Of a stretch of 64,000 nucleotides of DNA, positions 53,986 through 62,362 are shown in pieces (within the stretch, counting starts at the first letter, position 1; each line of letters opens with the position of its first letter). The DNA comes from an uncultured Muribaculaceae bacterium (GTDB lineage: Bacteria; Bacteroidota; Bacteroidia; Bacteroidales; Muribaculaceae), in contig CAJUPZ010000008.1 of NCBI GenBank assembly GCA_910588065.1, positions 45,747 through 109,746 of the forward strand. The letters are read 5' to 3'. The notes beneath the pieces are model-generated. The model was not told where the DNA came from. It did no database searches and saw nothing but the letters and a program-made list of their open reading frames with translations. Made by a program: the position numbers and the translations under genes.

Positions 53986-54646
53986 TAAAAGAAGAATAGC
54001 AAAAGACCTCCTCCCATTCCTAACACAATATCTCACCCAATCTACCTATTATATTGAGCCATTTGTAGGAGGGTGTAACATGATAGATAAAATTCCCCAT
54101 CACCTTAAAATTGGGGCTGATGTAAATAATTATCTTATAGCTCTCCTAAAATATAAGCAATTAGGTGGGGTATTTCCAAAACATATCACAAAGGAGGAAT
54201 GGCAGGAGGTGAGAAACAATAAAAAGAATTATCCTGATTGGTATGTAGGTTATTGTGGTTTTGTTTGCTCATTTAGGGGTAACTTTTTTCCAGGATATTG
54301 TGGAGTAAGTAAAAGTAGAGATTTCCAAAGGGAGCTAAGAAACAATTTCCTAAATCAGAATTTAGATAATATCCAATTTATTTACTCTGATTATATCTCC
54401 TTAAAAACTCCTCCTAATTCTGTGATATATTGTGACCCTCCCTATAAAGATACATTAGGCTATAACATTACTTTTGACCATGATATATTTTGGGAGTGGT
54501 GCAGGTTTAAAGCATCTCAGGGGCATAAGGTGTATATATCAGAGTATTCAGCCCCCAAAGATTTTAAGTGTGTATGGTCTAAGCCTCTGAATGTGCAAAT
54601 TGGAGGGAAAAAACATGGCTCAATAGAAAAACTGTTTACAATATGA
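53969..54646 (+). CDS. DNA adenine methylase (D12/Dam class)
   Basis: A 225-residue N6-adenine methyltransferase. The SAM-binding region is at the N-terminus (VYQGSKRRIAKDLLPFL and YIEPFVGGCNMI, family FxG type), and the catalytic motif is SVIYCDPPYKDT (DPPY). The ATG at 53969 gives the usual Dam-like N-terminus; a TTG further upstream is rejected. It may protect the element from host restriction or mark DNA for replication or packaging. Its stop overlaps the terS start (ATGA). Confidence 0.88.
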   Translation: MVYQGSKRRIAKDLLPFLTQYLTQSTYYIEPFVGGCNMIDKIPHHLKIGADVNNYLIALLKYKQLGGVFPKHITKEEWQEVRNNKKNYPDWYVGYCGFVCSFRGNFFPGYCGVSKSRDFQRELRNNFLNQNLDNIQFIYSDYISLKTPPNSVIYCDPPYKDTLGYNITFDHDIFWEWCRFKASQGHKVYISEYSAPKDFKCVWSKPLNVQIGGKKHGSIEKLFTI

Positions 54647-54975
54647 AGAAGAAAGATGTAAAAAAGTATATCAAGCTAATAGAATCATATCTAACAGAAA
54701 AATATGGAGAGATTAAGGGAGAATGGAAATTGATTTTATCTTTGTTAGAGGATAATATTAGCTTATATTTTGAATGCAAGGAGGAATTAAAAAATATAGG
54801 GATGTTTGATAAAGCAACTTATAAGAAAAATCCTCTATTAGCCACCCTTAAAGATTTACAGGCTACAATTCTTAAACAGATTCAGCACCTTGGCCTATCT
54901 CCTTATGCAGCCAATAAAATCACGGATATTGCAGAGGATGATTCAGAGGATTTTATAAATAACTTAACTACATGA
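54643..54975 (+). CDS. terS: Terminase small subunit (P27 family)
   Basis: A 110-residue helical protein. The C-terminal LKDLQATILKQIQHLGLSPYAANKI is the P27-family TerS signature. It recognises the packaging site and loads DNA onto TerL. Overlaps dam upstream and terL downstream by 4 bp each, as in packaging modules. Having its own TerS implies that the element selects its own DNA for packaging. Confidence 0.88.
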   Translation: MKKKDVKKYIKLIESYLTEKYGEIKGEWKLILSLLEDNISLYFECKEELKNIGMFDKATYKKNPLLATLKDLQATILKQIQHLGLSPYAANKITDIAEDDSEDFINNLTT

Positions 54976-56588
54976 ATTATAAAGAGTATGCAGAAAAGGT
55001 TATATCAGGTGAAATTACAGCATGCAATAATATAAAATTAGCCTGTGAGAGATTTTTAAGATGGTTTGATAAGTATGAATTTAGACCTGAGGCAGTAGAC
55101 AGGGTTATAAATTTCATATCCAAGTTAAAACATTACACAGGAGCGCACAACGGAAAAAACTTCATACTATTACCCTATCAAGTTTGGATAATTGCCAATA
55201 TATTTGGATTCTATTACAAGGGTACAGATAGGAGAGTAGTGAATTATGTATATTTAGAGTTAGCAAGAAAATCAGGTAAAACGGCACTTGTAGCGGCTAT
55301 TTGTTTGTATATGTTAGTGGCTGATGGGGAAAACGGTTCAGAAGTTGAGTTAGTAGCAAACAGTGCCAAGCAAGCAAAGATATGTTTTGATATGGCCTCC
55401 AACTTCCTCAGCTCCATAGACTCCAAAGGAAAGTATTTCAAGCGCTATAGAGATAAAATCAAATTTGACAAAACAAAATCATTCTTGCAAGTCCTATCCT
55501 CTGATGCTTCAGGCAATGATGGATATAACAGTTACTGTTTTTGCTTAGATGAGTGCCACGAGCAGCCAGATAGTAGGTTGTGGGATGTAATGGTATCTTC
55601 TCAGGGTATGCGCACAAACTCTTTAGGCATAATAATAACTACAGCAGGATTTAATAAATTTGGTTTCTGTTACTCCTATAGAAAAACGTGCTTAGAGATT
55701 CTTAATGGACTGATAGAGGATGATTCACAATTTGCCGCTATTTTTACTTTAGATGATACAGATAATTATAAGGATGAGAATGTATGGGTAAAAGCTAATC
55801 CATCTTTAGGAGTGACAGTAAGAAAAGAGTATTTAGCCCAACAAGTAACTAAAGCATCTAATAATATCTCCTTAGAGGCAGGAATAAAAACAAAGAATTT
55901 CAATTGTTGGGTAAATTCAATTGATACATGGATAGCAGCAGAGGAAATTTTAAGATGCTCAAAGAATATCAGCCTAAATAATTTCAGTGGATATAATTGC
56001 TTTATTGGGGTAGACCTTGCAGCGGTTTCAGATTTAACAGCCCTTGCAATATTAATTCCCTTAGATGATAAGCTATATTTCATTAACCGTTATTATTTAC
56101 CTGAATCCTGTCTTACAAATAATAGCAACTCAGAGATATATAAGGATTGGAAAAGGAAAGGGGAACTAATAATAACTCCAGGAAATGTGACAGATTATGA
56201 TTTTGTGCTTAAAGATATTCTCACCCTACAGAATCATAATATTTGCATTGAAAAGATATTCTATGATAGCTATAATGCAACTCAGTGGGCAATTGATGCT
56301 ACAGAAAAGGGTTTACCATTAGAGCCATTTTCACAAGCACTTTGGAACTTCAACAGACCCACCAAGGAATTTGAGCGGCTTATTAAGATGGATAAAGTAA
56401 TATTAGATAATAATGAGGTTACAAGATGGTGCTTCGCAAATGTATCTTTAAAATCAGACCACAACGAAAATATTAAGCCTATCAAAACATCTCCACAAAT
56501 GAAAATAGATGGAGTTATAGCAATGATTCAGGCATTAGGAGGTTATTTGCAAGAGCCACGGTATAACAATATAATAACGGTAATATGA
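54972..56588 (+). CDS. terL: Terminase large subunit
   Basis: A 538-residue packaging motor and nuclease. Walker A ARKSGKTA is at residues 98-105 and Walker B YCFCLDECHE at about 188-197. A coupling motif region follows (SLGIIITTAGFNKFG), and the RNase H-like nuclease domain starts with FIGVDLAAVSDLTAL (first metal-binding Asp). It is close to HK97/P27-associated terminases and looks full length with all motifs intact, which argues against decay. Coupled to terS and portal by 4-bp overlaps. Confidence 0.95.
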   Translation: MNYKEYAEKVISGEITACNNIKLACERFLRWFDKYEFRPEAVDRVINFISKLKHYTGAHNGKNFILLPYQVWIIANIFGFYYKGTDRRVVNYVYLELARKSGKTALVAAICLYMLVADGENGSEVELVANSAKQAKICFDMASNFLSSIDSKGKYFKRYRDKIKFDKTKSFLQVLSSDASGNDGYNSYCFCLDECHEQPDSRLWDVMVSSQGMRTNSLGIIITTAGFNKFGFCYSYRKTCLEILNGLIEDDSQFAAIFTLDDTDNYKDENVWVKANPSLGVTVRKEYLAQQVTKASNNISLEAGIKTKNFNCWVNSIDTWIAAEEILRCSKNISLNNFSGYNCFIGVDLAAVSDLTALAILIPLDDKLYFINRYYLPESCLTNNSNSEIYKDWKRKGELIITPGNVTDYDFVLKDILTLQNHNICIEKIFYDSYNATQWAIDATEKGLPLEPFSQALWNFNRPTKEFERLIKMDKVILDNNEVTRWCFANVSLKSDHNENIKPIKTSPQMKIDGVIAMIQALGGYLQEPRYNNIITVI

Positions 56589-57766
56589 AATTATTTGGAT
56601 ATAAATTACAAAAGGAAAAGCGCTCAAAGATTCCTGAGTATGTTAATAGTTGGTCTGACGCTCTAACATTCAGCACCCTATTAAATAATGAGCAAAGCAG
56701 GAATATCAGTGCAGTATATAGAGCAGTGGAACTAATCTCTGATTCTATAGCCATCATTCCTATACAAGTCAAGCAAAGGAATGGTATGCACAGCAACGTA
56801 ATAGAAAATCATCCTGTAACCTTTGCTATTGAATGTGGATTAATGACGCGCTACAACTTTATCAAGAAGCTAATTGAGTCAGTACTATTAAATGGAAATG
56901 GTTTTGCGTGGATTGGTAGAGAAAAAGGGGTAGTAACTAAATTGGTCTATCTGAAACCAAGTGAAGTTACAATTAATTACAATGAATCAACAGGAGAATT
57001 AAGTTATACAGCCTCAAAGGTATCTAAAACAAAGATTCTGCCCTGTGATATGATTCATTTAGTAAAAAATAGTGATGATGGAGTAAACGGCCAAGGAGTT
57101 ATAAAATATGCCTCACGCACTCTAAATATATCTCATGCTACAGAAAACAGTTGTAAAAATTACTTTGAAAATGGTTGTAATTTGGCAGGGGTTCTAACTG
57201 TACAAGGGCAATTATCAGAGCAGCAAAGAAAAGATATTAGAACCTCATGGAATCAGGCTTATAGTAATGGAGGCTTAGGATTGGCTATTTTACAGGGTAA
57301 TATGAGTTATCAGAATATCCAACAAAATGCCGCTGATTCCCAAATGTTAGAGAGTAGGTTATATAATATTCAGGATATAGCGAGATTTTTTGGCATATCC
57401 CCTGTTTTATTAGGTGATTTAAGCCATTCCTCATTCTCAACCTTAGAGGCAACACAACAACAATTTTTACTCCAAACATTACAGCCCTATGTTGTGATGA
57501 TTGAACAAGAATTTACAAGAAAATTATTGCCTCAGTCAGATTTATTTATAAACCTTGATGAAACAGCCATCCTAAAAACTGATAAATCTGCAACTGCAAC
57601 CTATTATAATACATTACTCTCTAATGGTGTGCTATGTATTAATGAGGTACGGCAGGAGTTAGGATATTCACAGATAGATGGAGGAGATAAACACATAATT
57701 CCTTTTACGGATATAGAACAAAATACAATAGTAAATGAAACAGAACAAGGAACTAAGAAAATTTGA
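56585..57766 (+). CDS. Portal protein, HK97 family
   Basis: A 393-residue portal that forms the dodecameric DNA gate of the head. HK97 gp3-like features: ISAVYRAVELISDSIAIIPI near residues 40-59, LLNGNGFAWIGR, IARFFGISPVLLGDLSHSSFSTLEATQQQFLLQTLQPYV (stem/clip region) and the C-terminal LSNGVLCINEVRQELGYSQIDGGD. Full length. It overlaps the protease-capsid gene by 32 bp. Confidence 0.92.
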   Translation: MKLFGYKLQKEKRSKIPEYVNSWSDALTFSTLLNNEQSRNISAVYRAVELISDSIAIIPIQVKQRNGMHSNVIENHPVTFAIECGLMTRYNFIKKLIESVLLNGNGFAWIGREKGVVTKLVYLKPSEVTINYNESTGELSYTASKVSKTKILPCDMIHLVKNSDDGVNGQGVIKYASRTLNISHATENSCKNYFENGCNLAGVLTVQGQLSEQQRKDIRTSWNQAYSNGGLGLAILQGNMSYQNIQQNAADSQMLESRLYNIQDIARFFGISPVLLGDLSHSSFSTLEATQQQFLLQTLQPYVVMIEQEFTRKLLPQSDLFINLDETAILKTDKSATATYYNTLLSNGVLCINEVRQELGYSQIDGGDKHIIPFTDIEQNTIVNETEQGTKKI

Positions 57767-59528
57767 GTCAGATTTTTCTCTGTCTGATAGATTGGTGGAG
57801 GGTTATGCAGTTAGGTTTAATAGTGAGTCTAATGATATTGGGTGGATTGAAACAATTAAATCAGGAGCAATAACAGAGGAAACAATTTTAAACAGTGATG
57901 TATTTGCACGTCTGAACCATGAACCTAATAAAGTGCTTGCAAGAAGTAAAAATGGTATTGGCTCATTAAAACTCTCTTTGGATGATTATGGCCTGAGATA
58001 TTCTTTTGAAGCTCCTAATACAGACGCAGGAAATGAACTATTAGAGTATCTGCAAAGGGGTGACTTAACAAGCAGCTCATTTTGTTTCACCATTGACCCC
58101 TCAGACAAAGGAGCAGAAAAATGGTATAAGAGAGATGGTAAGATTTACAGAGATATTTATAAGATTAATGCTCTGTATGATGTTGCACCTGTTTTTCAAC
58201 CTGCCTATAGTGAAACCTCCTGCCTAAAGAGATTTGAGGAAATACAGCAGAATATTATGGAAGTAGATGAAAAACTAAAACGCTATGAGGATGAGATTAA
58301 TTCCCTGCCTGATGAAACAAAGGAAAAGAATGCAGAACTGAAGAGTAAGGCAATGGGTATTATTGAATCCTGTAAAAATGATATTAGATTATTTACAGAG
58401 GAGGAAAAAGATGAGTTTAATTCCTGCCTCAGAGAGATGATTGATAACAGTAAAAAATTGGTAGAGGAAAAAGAAGAAGAATCCCTACCTGATGAAAAAG
58501 ATAATACAAATAATCAGGAGGTAGAAAAGCAGCCTGATGAAGAAAACAAACGTAATAAACGTAATAAAAACACAATGGAAAAAGAATTTAAACTTATTAA
58601 GGCAATTAACGACATCGCTAACAACAGAAGTCTTGACAACGCAGCCCTTGCAATTTGTGCAGCAGGTACAGAGGAAATGAGAAAAAGCGGCCTATCTTAT
58701 GGCGGGCAGATTCAAATTCCTGTAGAGAAAAGAGATATTACTGTAGCCTCAGAGGGTGAAGATGTAGTAGCAACAGAACTTTATGACATCTTAGAACCAC
58801 TCCGCGCCAAGAATGTACTTGTACAGGCAGGAGCAAAATTTATCAGTGGTCTTGTTGGTGATGTACAAATACCTGTTATGAATGGTTCTCAGGTAGCATG
58901 GGAGGGTGAAACCGTTGAAGCAAAAGACGGCAACCCCACTTTTAGCAACGTAAAACTATCCCCTAAGCGCCTAACCGCTTTTGTTGATGTATCTAAGCAG
59001 TTCCTTGTACAGGATAGCAAAGATGCAGAAAATATGCTTAGACAGGATTTGATTAATGCCATTAACAGCAAACTTGAAGCTACTATCCTTGGAGCAGAAG
59101 AGGGCACCGCAACCCAGCCCGCAGGCCTTTTTGTAGGTGAAGAGATTCCCACAGTATCAGATTTCAAGGGCCTTTGTGAACTTGAAGCAGGTGTAGAGGA
59201 TGCAAATGTTATTGGAGAGTGTGCTTATGTGATGAGCAATAAAGCAAAAGCTACATTCCGCTCTATGGCTAAATCTGCAAAGTCAACTGAGCTTGTAATG
59301 GAGCGTGGTGAGATTGATGGAACTAAGGTTTACAACACCTCAAACGTTGCTGCAACTAATATGGCTTATGGTGACTTCTCACAGCTCGCAATTGGCCAAT
59401 GGGGTTCTATTGATTTGACTGTAGACCCTTACACCGTTGCTAAAGAGGGTAAGGTAAGAATTGTTGTAAATGCTTTCTTTGATGCAAAGGTACTCAGAGA
59501 AAACGCTATTGCAGTAGCCAAAGTGTAA
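57735..59528 (+). CDS. Fused HK97-type prohead protease and major capsid protein
   Basis: A 597-residue fusion. Residues 1-180 form the HK97 prohead protease (His62 in RLNHEPN and Ser114/115 in LTSSSFCF as likely catalytic residues). Residues about 185-280 are an acidic, Lys/Glu-rich helical region that could serve as the scaffold (delta) domain. Residues 281-597 form the HK97-fold capsid protein (VPVEKRDITVASEGED-like N-arm, LEPLRAKNVLVQAGAKFISG, VNAFFDAKVLRENAIAVAKV). An in-frame ATG at 58575 would yield a free 318-residue capsid protein. Separate protease and capsid genes are the common arrangement, so the fusion is notable. Confidence 0.9.
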   Translation: MKQNKELRKFESDFSLSDRLVEGYAVRFNSESNDIGWIETIKSGAITEETILNSDVFARLNHEPNKVLARSKNGIGSLKLSLDDYGLRYSFEAPNTDAGNELLEYLQRGDLTSSSFCFTIDPSDKGAEKWYKRDGKIYRDIYKINALYDVAPVFQPAYSETSCLKRFEEIQQNIMEVDEKLKRYEDEINSLPDETKEKNAELKSKAMGIIESCKNDIRLFTEEEKDEFNSCLREMIDNSKKLVEEKEEESLPDEKDNTNNQEVEKQPDEENKRNKRNKNTMEKEFKLIKAINDIANNRSLDNAALAICAAGTEEMRKSGLSYGGQIQIPVEKRDITVASEGEDVVATELYDILEPLRAKNVLVQAGAKFISGLVGDVQIPVMNGSQVAWEGETVEAKDGNPTFSNVKLSPKRLTAFVDVSKQFLVQDSKDAENMLRQDLINAINSKLEATILGAEEGTATQPAGLFVGEEIPTVSDFKGLCELEAGVEDANVIGECAYVMSNKAKATFRSMAKSAKSTELVMERGEIDGTKVYNTSNVAATNMAYGDFSQLAIGQWGSIDLTVDPYTVAKEGKVRIVVNAFFDAKVLRENAIAVAKV

Positions 59529-59545
59529 TATATAACAAGGTAAGG

Positions 59546-59555
59546 TATGTTTTAT
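59546..59555 (+). other. Candidate right attachment core
   Basis: TATGTTTTAT, same as at 48402-48411, located 17 bp after the capsid stop. Confidence 0.3.
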
Positions 59556-59746
59556 CATAGGTAAAACGGATATAATCCAATAGAATTTATTTGAGTGGTT
59601 ATCAGTGTATTAGATTGACTTGGTTTTCTATTCGTTTTCCTTTATTTCTATCAATTTTCTCAATTAGTACGACTTTAGTACATCTTTTCTCTCGGCTAAT
59701 TGTTAATATCTGTTGAGGGCGATTTTCGTGTTTCCCAACATGGAGT
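59556..59746. other. Intergenic junction between two mobile elements
   Basis: About 190 bp of AT-rich sequence without an ORF of note, probably containing the right end of the satellite and the left end (att region) of the next element. A repeated CAATTAGT/GCTAATTG-like inverted pair near 59670-59705 is present but weak. Confidence 0.4.
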
Positions 59747-59754
59747 TATCTTTG
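59747..59754 (+). promoter_or_regulatory. Promoter of the second integrase (-7 box)
   Basis: TATCTTTG, 25 bp upstream of the integrase start, followed by GCGCCAC. The -33 element is poor (TTTTC about 59723-59727). Confidence 0.6.
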
Positions 59755-59779
59755 CGCCACAACACAAAATTAATTGATT

Positions 59780-61033
59780 ATGGGCAGACAACCAAATAAA
59801 TTAAAACAGAATCCAAGGCTCTTCCAAAAGAAGATGACCGATGGACGATATAGCCTGTTCTTGGAGTATTATCTCGGGAGAACGGAATCGCCAGTATATG
59901 ATGATGACGGAAACCATGTTCTCTATACCGAGGGCGCAATGAAAGGAAAACCTAAATACAAGATAAGACACAACCGAAAGACAGAGGCGTTGAACCTCTA
60001 TATCTGGGCGGCTCCAAGAAATGCTCAGGAACGACAGCAAAACAAGAACACTCTGCAACTCGCAGAGAAGATTCGTTTTGAGAAAGAGCAGGAGATGCTT
60101 GAAGACAGAAAAGGATACCGACTGAAAAAGGAAAAGGAGTGCAACTTCCTCAGGTATTTCCGCAATCATCGGGATAACGAGGCTTTCACGATACCTGTGC
60201 AGAAGTCTTACAAATACGCTTATATCCGGTTCATCGAATACCTTGAGGAAACTCCACGATTCGCCAAGTACAAGGAAGTTCTTCCTATGGACGCAATTAC
60301 ACCCGATATGGTTCTTGGGTTCACCAACTATCTGCGAAAGAAATGTACCGGAGAGGGACCGAGAAAGAATTACCATTGGTTCAAGAAAGTTATAGCTGAC
60401 GCAGTTGATGAGGATTTGATAAAGAAGAATCCATGCCGGGGGATACGCATAATCTATGACACCAATGTTATGCTGAAGGAGATTCTTTCACCAAGAGAAA
60501 TAAAGAAACTTGCCACTTTCAGATATAAGGGCGAACATCGTGAGGTGCAGAGGGCATTTATCTTCTGCTGTTACACCGGTATGAGATTCTGTGATGTCAC
60601 TGAACTGACATTCTCAAACATTGATTATGAGGCAATGGTGATGAGGTTCAATCAGAAAAAAGCGGCTGGCAGGAGCGCACATGCCGCCGTGGTAACGCCA
60701 CTCAATGATGAACTCCTTAAACTTATCGGTGAGCCGGAGAATGATGATTACTCCCAAAAGATATTTGACTTACCCCATAAGGGAACAGCGAGAAAACATC
60801 TGCTCCGTTGGGTCAAGGAGGCCGGAATCAACAAGAAGATAACGTGGCACTGCGCCCGACATAGTTTTGCGGTAAATCTTCTCAATGCCGGAGCAGACAT
60901 CAAGACAGTATCGTCATTGCTCGGACACGCAAACATCAAAATGACGGAGAAATATCTCCATGTGATAGACTCGCGCAAGCAGAAGGCAATCAACAGCCTC
61001 GGGAAAATAACCTTTGATACCAGGGCAGAATAA
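59780..61033 (+). CDS. Tyrosine recombinase of a second mobile element
   Basis: A 417-residue Bacteroidota-type integrase. An N-terminal arm-binding domain (YSLFLEYYLGR and NRKTEALNLYIWA), a SAM-like core-binding domain (about 130-230) and the catalytic domain follow. Catalytic residues: Arg269 in YTGMRFCD, His-x-x-Arg with Arg360 in HCARHSF, and the nucleophile Tyr392 in KMTEKYLHV. The ATG at 59780 is used; a TTG two codons earlier is rejected. Base composition is closer to the chromosome than to the satellite. It precedes an HTH/DUF3987 module typical of integrative or mobilizable elements. Confidence 0.93.
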   Translation: MGRQPNKLKQNPRLFQKKMTDGRYSLFLEYYLGRTESPVYDDDGNHVLYTEGAMKGKPKYKIRHNRKTEALNLYIWAAPRNAQERQQNKNTLQLAEKIRFEKEQEMLEDRKGYRLKKEKECNFLRYFRNHRDNEAFTIPVQKSYKYAYIRFIEYLEETPRFAKYKEVLPMDAITPDMVLGFTNYLRKKCTGEGPRKNYHWFKKVIADAVDEDLIKKNPCRGIRIIYDTNVMLKEILSPREIKKLATFRYKGEHREVQRAFIFCCYTGMRFCDVTELTFSNIDYEAMVMRFNQKKAAGRSAHAAVVTPLNDELLKLIGEPENDDYSQKIFDLPHKGTARKHLLRWVKEAGINKKITWHCARHSFAVNLLNAGADIKTVSSLLGHANIKMTEKYLHVIDSRKQKAINSLGKITFDTRAE

Positions 61034-61218
61034 CGGACAACCTTTTTTCTCGGAGGAATGTTTATCCTTGTGTAACTGAGAATAAAAGACTATATTTGCG
61101 ATATAATTCAACGTCATAATGTTTTTGTTTCATTCTTGACGTGGATTTAGTGGTGGCCATCGGGAGGGATCCCGGTGGCTTTTGCTAATACATGAATCAA
61201 TGAATGTTCTGAAAAGTA

Positions 61219-61286
61219 CGGAAAAAGAACGGAAAACCTCGGAACTAAAACGGAAAATCACGGAACAGCACCGAAAAAATTTGGAA
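61219..61286 (+). repeat. Helically phased CGGAA repeats
   Basis: CGGAA occurs at 61219, 61230, 61240, 61251 and 61261, followed by CCGAA at 61271 and TGGAA at 61282. Spacings are 11, 10, 11, 10, 10 and 11 bp, about one DNA turn, with short A-tracts in phase. The array abuts a promoter-like sequence at 61280-61312. It could be a cooperative protein-binding site or an intrinsically bent region. Confidence 0.85.
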
Positions 61287-61312
61287 ATCCCGACATGAGC
61301 ATATTATCTTTG
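61280..61312 (+). promoter_or_regulatory. Promoter of the candidate structured RNA
   Basis: TTTG (61280-61283) and TATCTTTG (61305-61312), 21-bp spacer, directly downstream of the phased repeats. Confidence 0.65.
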
Positions 61313-61318
61313 CCGCTG

Positions 61319-61690
61319 AAAAAAGAATCCGGCAAGAAGAAAGGGCTTGGGAAATAAAAAATAACAATTTTGCCAGACCGCACTGAACCTTTTTCTTTTC
61401 GTTGGTGTTAGAAAATTCGGTCAGGTGGCAGTAGCCACTTCATTCACTGACCTCGGCAAAATGCGCCTCCCGTGTATTCCTGAAGAACACGCATAGGGGT
61501 TGGTGCGCGGTGGCATAGCCAAAAGAGTATCCACACCGCAACAGGACCGAATCACCGTCTAAGGAGCGGTGGCATCCGTTGCACCCCTGCCACATCACCC
61601 ACGCAAAGGGTGGACATAAGGAAATATACGTTTACGAGACCTCGCCAAAGGTGCGCAATCAAGCGCAGGGTGGCAAGGCCCCGCTTTTTT
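61319..61690 (+). ncRNA. Candidate structured non-coding RNA of the mobile element
   Basis: About 370 nt without a credible ORF, between a promoter-like sequence and an intrinsic terminator. Stems that can be seen: GGTCAG (61419-61424) with CTGACC (61447-61452), enclosing GTGGC/GCCAC with loop AGTA; GCGGTG (61507-61512) with CACCGC (61534-61539); GTGGCA (61569-61574) with TGCCAC (61588-61593); CACCC (61596-61600) with GGGTG (61608-61612). A GGTGGCA-type motif recurs several times. It could be an independent RNA, a long leader of the HTH gene, or part of an origin of transfer. No known RNA family was recognised. Confidence 0.5.
61662..61690 (+). terminator. Terminator of the candidate RNA
   Basis: AGCG and GGG (61662-61670) can pair with CCCC and GCT (61679-61685), followed by six T. 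Confidence 0.65.
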
Positions 61691-61783
61691 ATTGCCCTTC
61701 CGGTCGGGGCAGTTCGGGCGAAAATAAATAATATTTCATCGATTTGCCGCATTTTGCGTGTAAGCATGACGAAAGTCACTTAT

Positions 61784-61791
61784 TATCTTTG
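61784..61791 (+). promoter_or_regulatory. Probable promoter of the HTH-DUF3987 operon (-7 box)
   Basis: TATCTTTG, the third close copy of this -7 box in the element. The -33 element is not clear. The 61691-61975 stretch has no other recognisable feature. Confidence 0.5.
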
Positions 61792-61975
61792 CAATCGTCA
61801 TTCAGCCTTTTTCCCTCCGGGTGTAGTCGTCGGGCTGAGTGACGCAGTTTGCCATTGACTGACAACACCCCCAAGACGCGTATGAAGAAGACACTTCATA
61901 TCATTTCATCCACCTTAAACGATGAACGATAGTAAAATTTTTCATTCCCCAAACACCACTTATCCACGTACAGTT

Positions 61976-62362
61976 ATGAATCTTCAAGAACTGATGACAA
62001 TGCCCTTCATGGAGGCTCTCGCCCTCATCGTGAAGGGTGCGGTTGACGAGTATCTCGACCGCAACGGTCTGCTCTCCGCAATAGCGGAGGCAGCAAAGGG
62101 CGAGAAAAAGAATGACTCCAATTCCCTCGACTCGGAGGGTGCGTTGGCTTTTCTCAAAGAGAACGGCTACCCGATGAAAAAAGGTCAGCTCTACAAGATG
62201 ACGAGCGACCCCGAAAGCGGCATACCGTTCTACAAGTTCGGCAACAAACTCCACTTCAAGAAAGATGAGTTGCTTGTCTGGGCTGAGAGCAAACTTGTCA
62301 GCGGCAACGCCGTGGGTTATCTATCCCCGGCTGATACAACGAAGAAAGGAGGCCGCAAATGA
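61976..62362 (+). CDS. Helix-turn-helix (excisionase/AlpA-like) protein
   Basis: A 128-residue protein from the ATG at 61976 (MNLQELMTMPFMEALALIVK); an in-frame ATG at 61922 would add 18 residues and cannot be excluded. The C-terminal half has an AlpA/excisionase-like winged HTH: GALAFLKENGYPMKKGQLYKMTSDPESGIPFYKFGNKLHFKKDELLVWAESKL. It probably acts as recombination directionality factor and/or transcriptional regulator of the element, a candidate ligand for the CGGAA repeats (inference). Overlaps the DUF3987 gene by 4 bp. Confidence 0.85.
   Translation: MNLQELMTMPFMEALALIVKGAVDEYLDRNGLLSAIAEAAKGEKKNDSNSLDSEGALAFLKENGYPMKKGQLYKMTSDPESGIPFYKFGNKLHFKKDELLVWAESKLVSGNAVGYLSPADTTKKGGRK

Larger units (their letters stand above)
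48402..59555 (+). mobile_element. Phage-satellite-like integrated element (cf-PICI-like)
   Basis: About 11.1 kb of visibly AT-rich DNA with a compact phage module: tyrosine integrase, HNH nuclease, small genes, primase-like protein, DNA adenine methylase, TerS, TerL, portal, fused protease-capsid. There are no genes for connectors, tape measure, tail fibres, holin or endolysin before the next integrase at 59780. This gene set is that of capsid-forming PICI satellites, which make their own small heads and borrow helper tails. A 10-bp direct repeat (TATGTTTTAT) brackets the element. The alternative is a prophage whose tail half was lost when the neighbouring element arrived. Confidence 0.7.

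Noticed and set aside
61552..61858. ORFs of 75-82 codons over the hairpin-rich region
   Set aside because: Both strands give Arg/Leu-rich sequences that follow the inverted repeats; no motif, so structured RNA or regulatory DNA is more likely.
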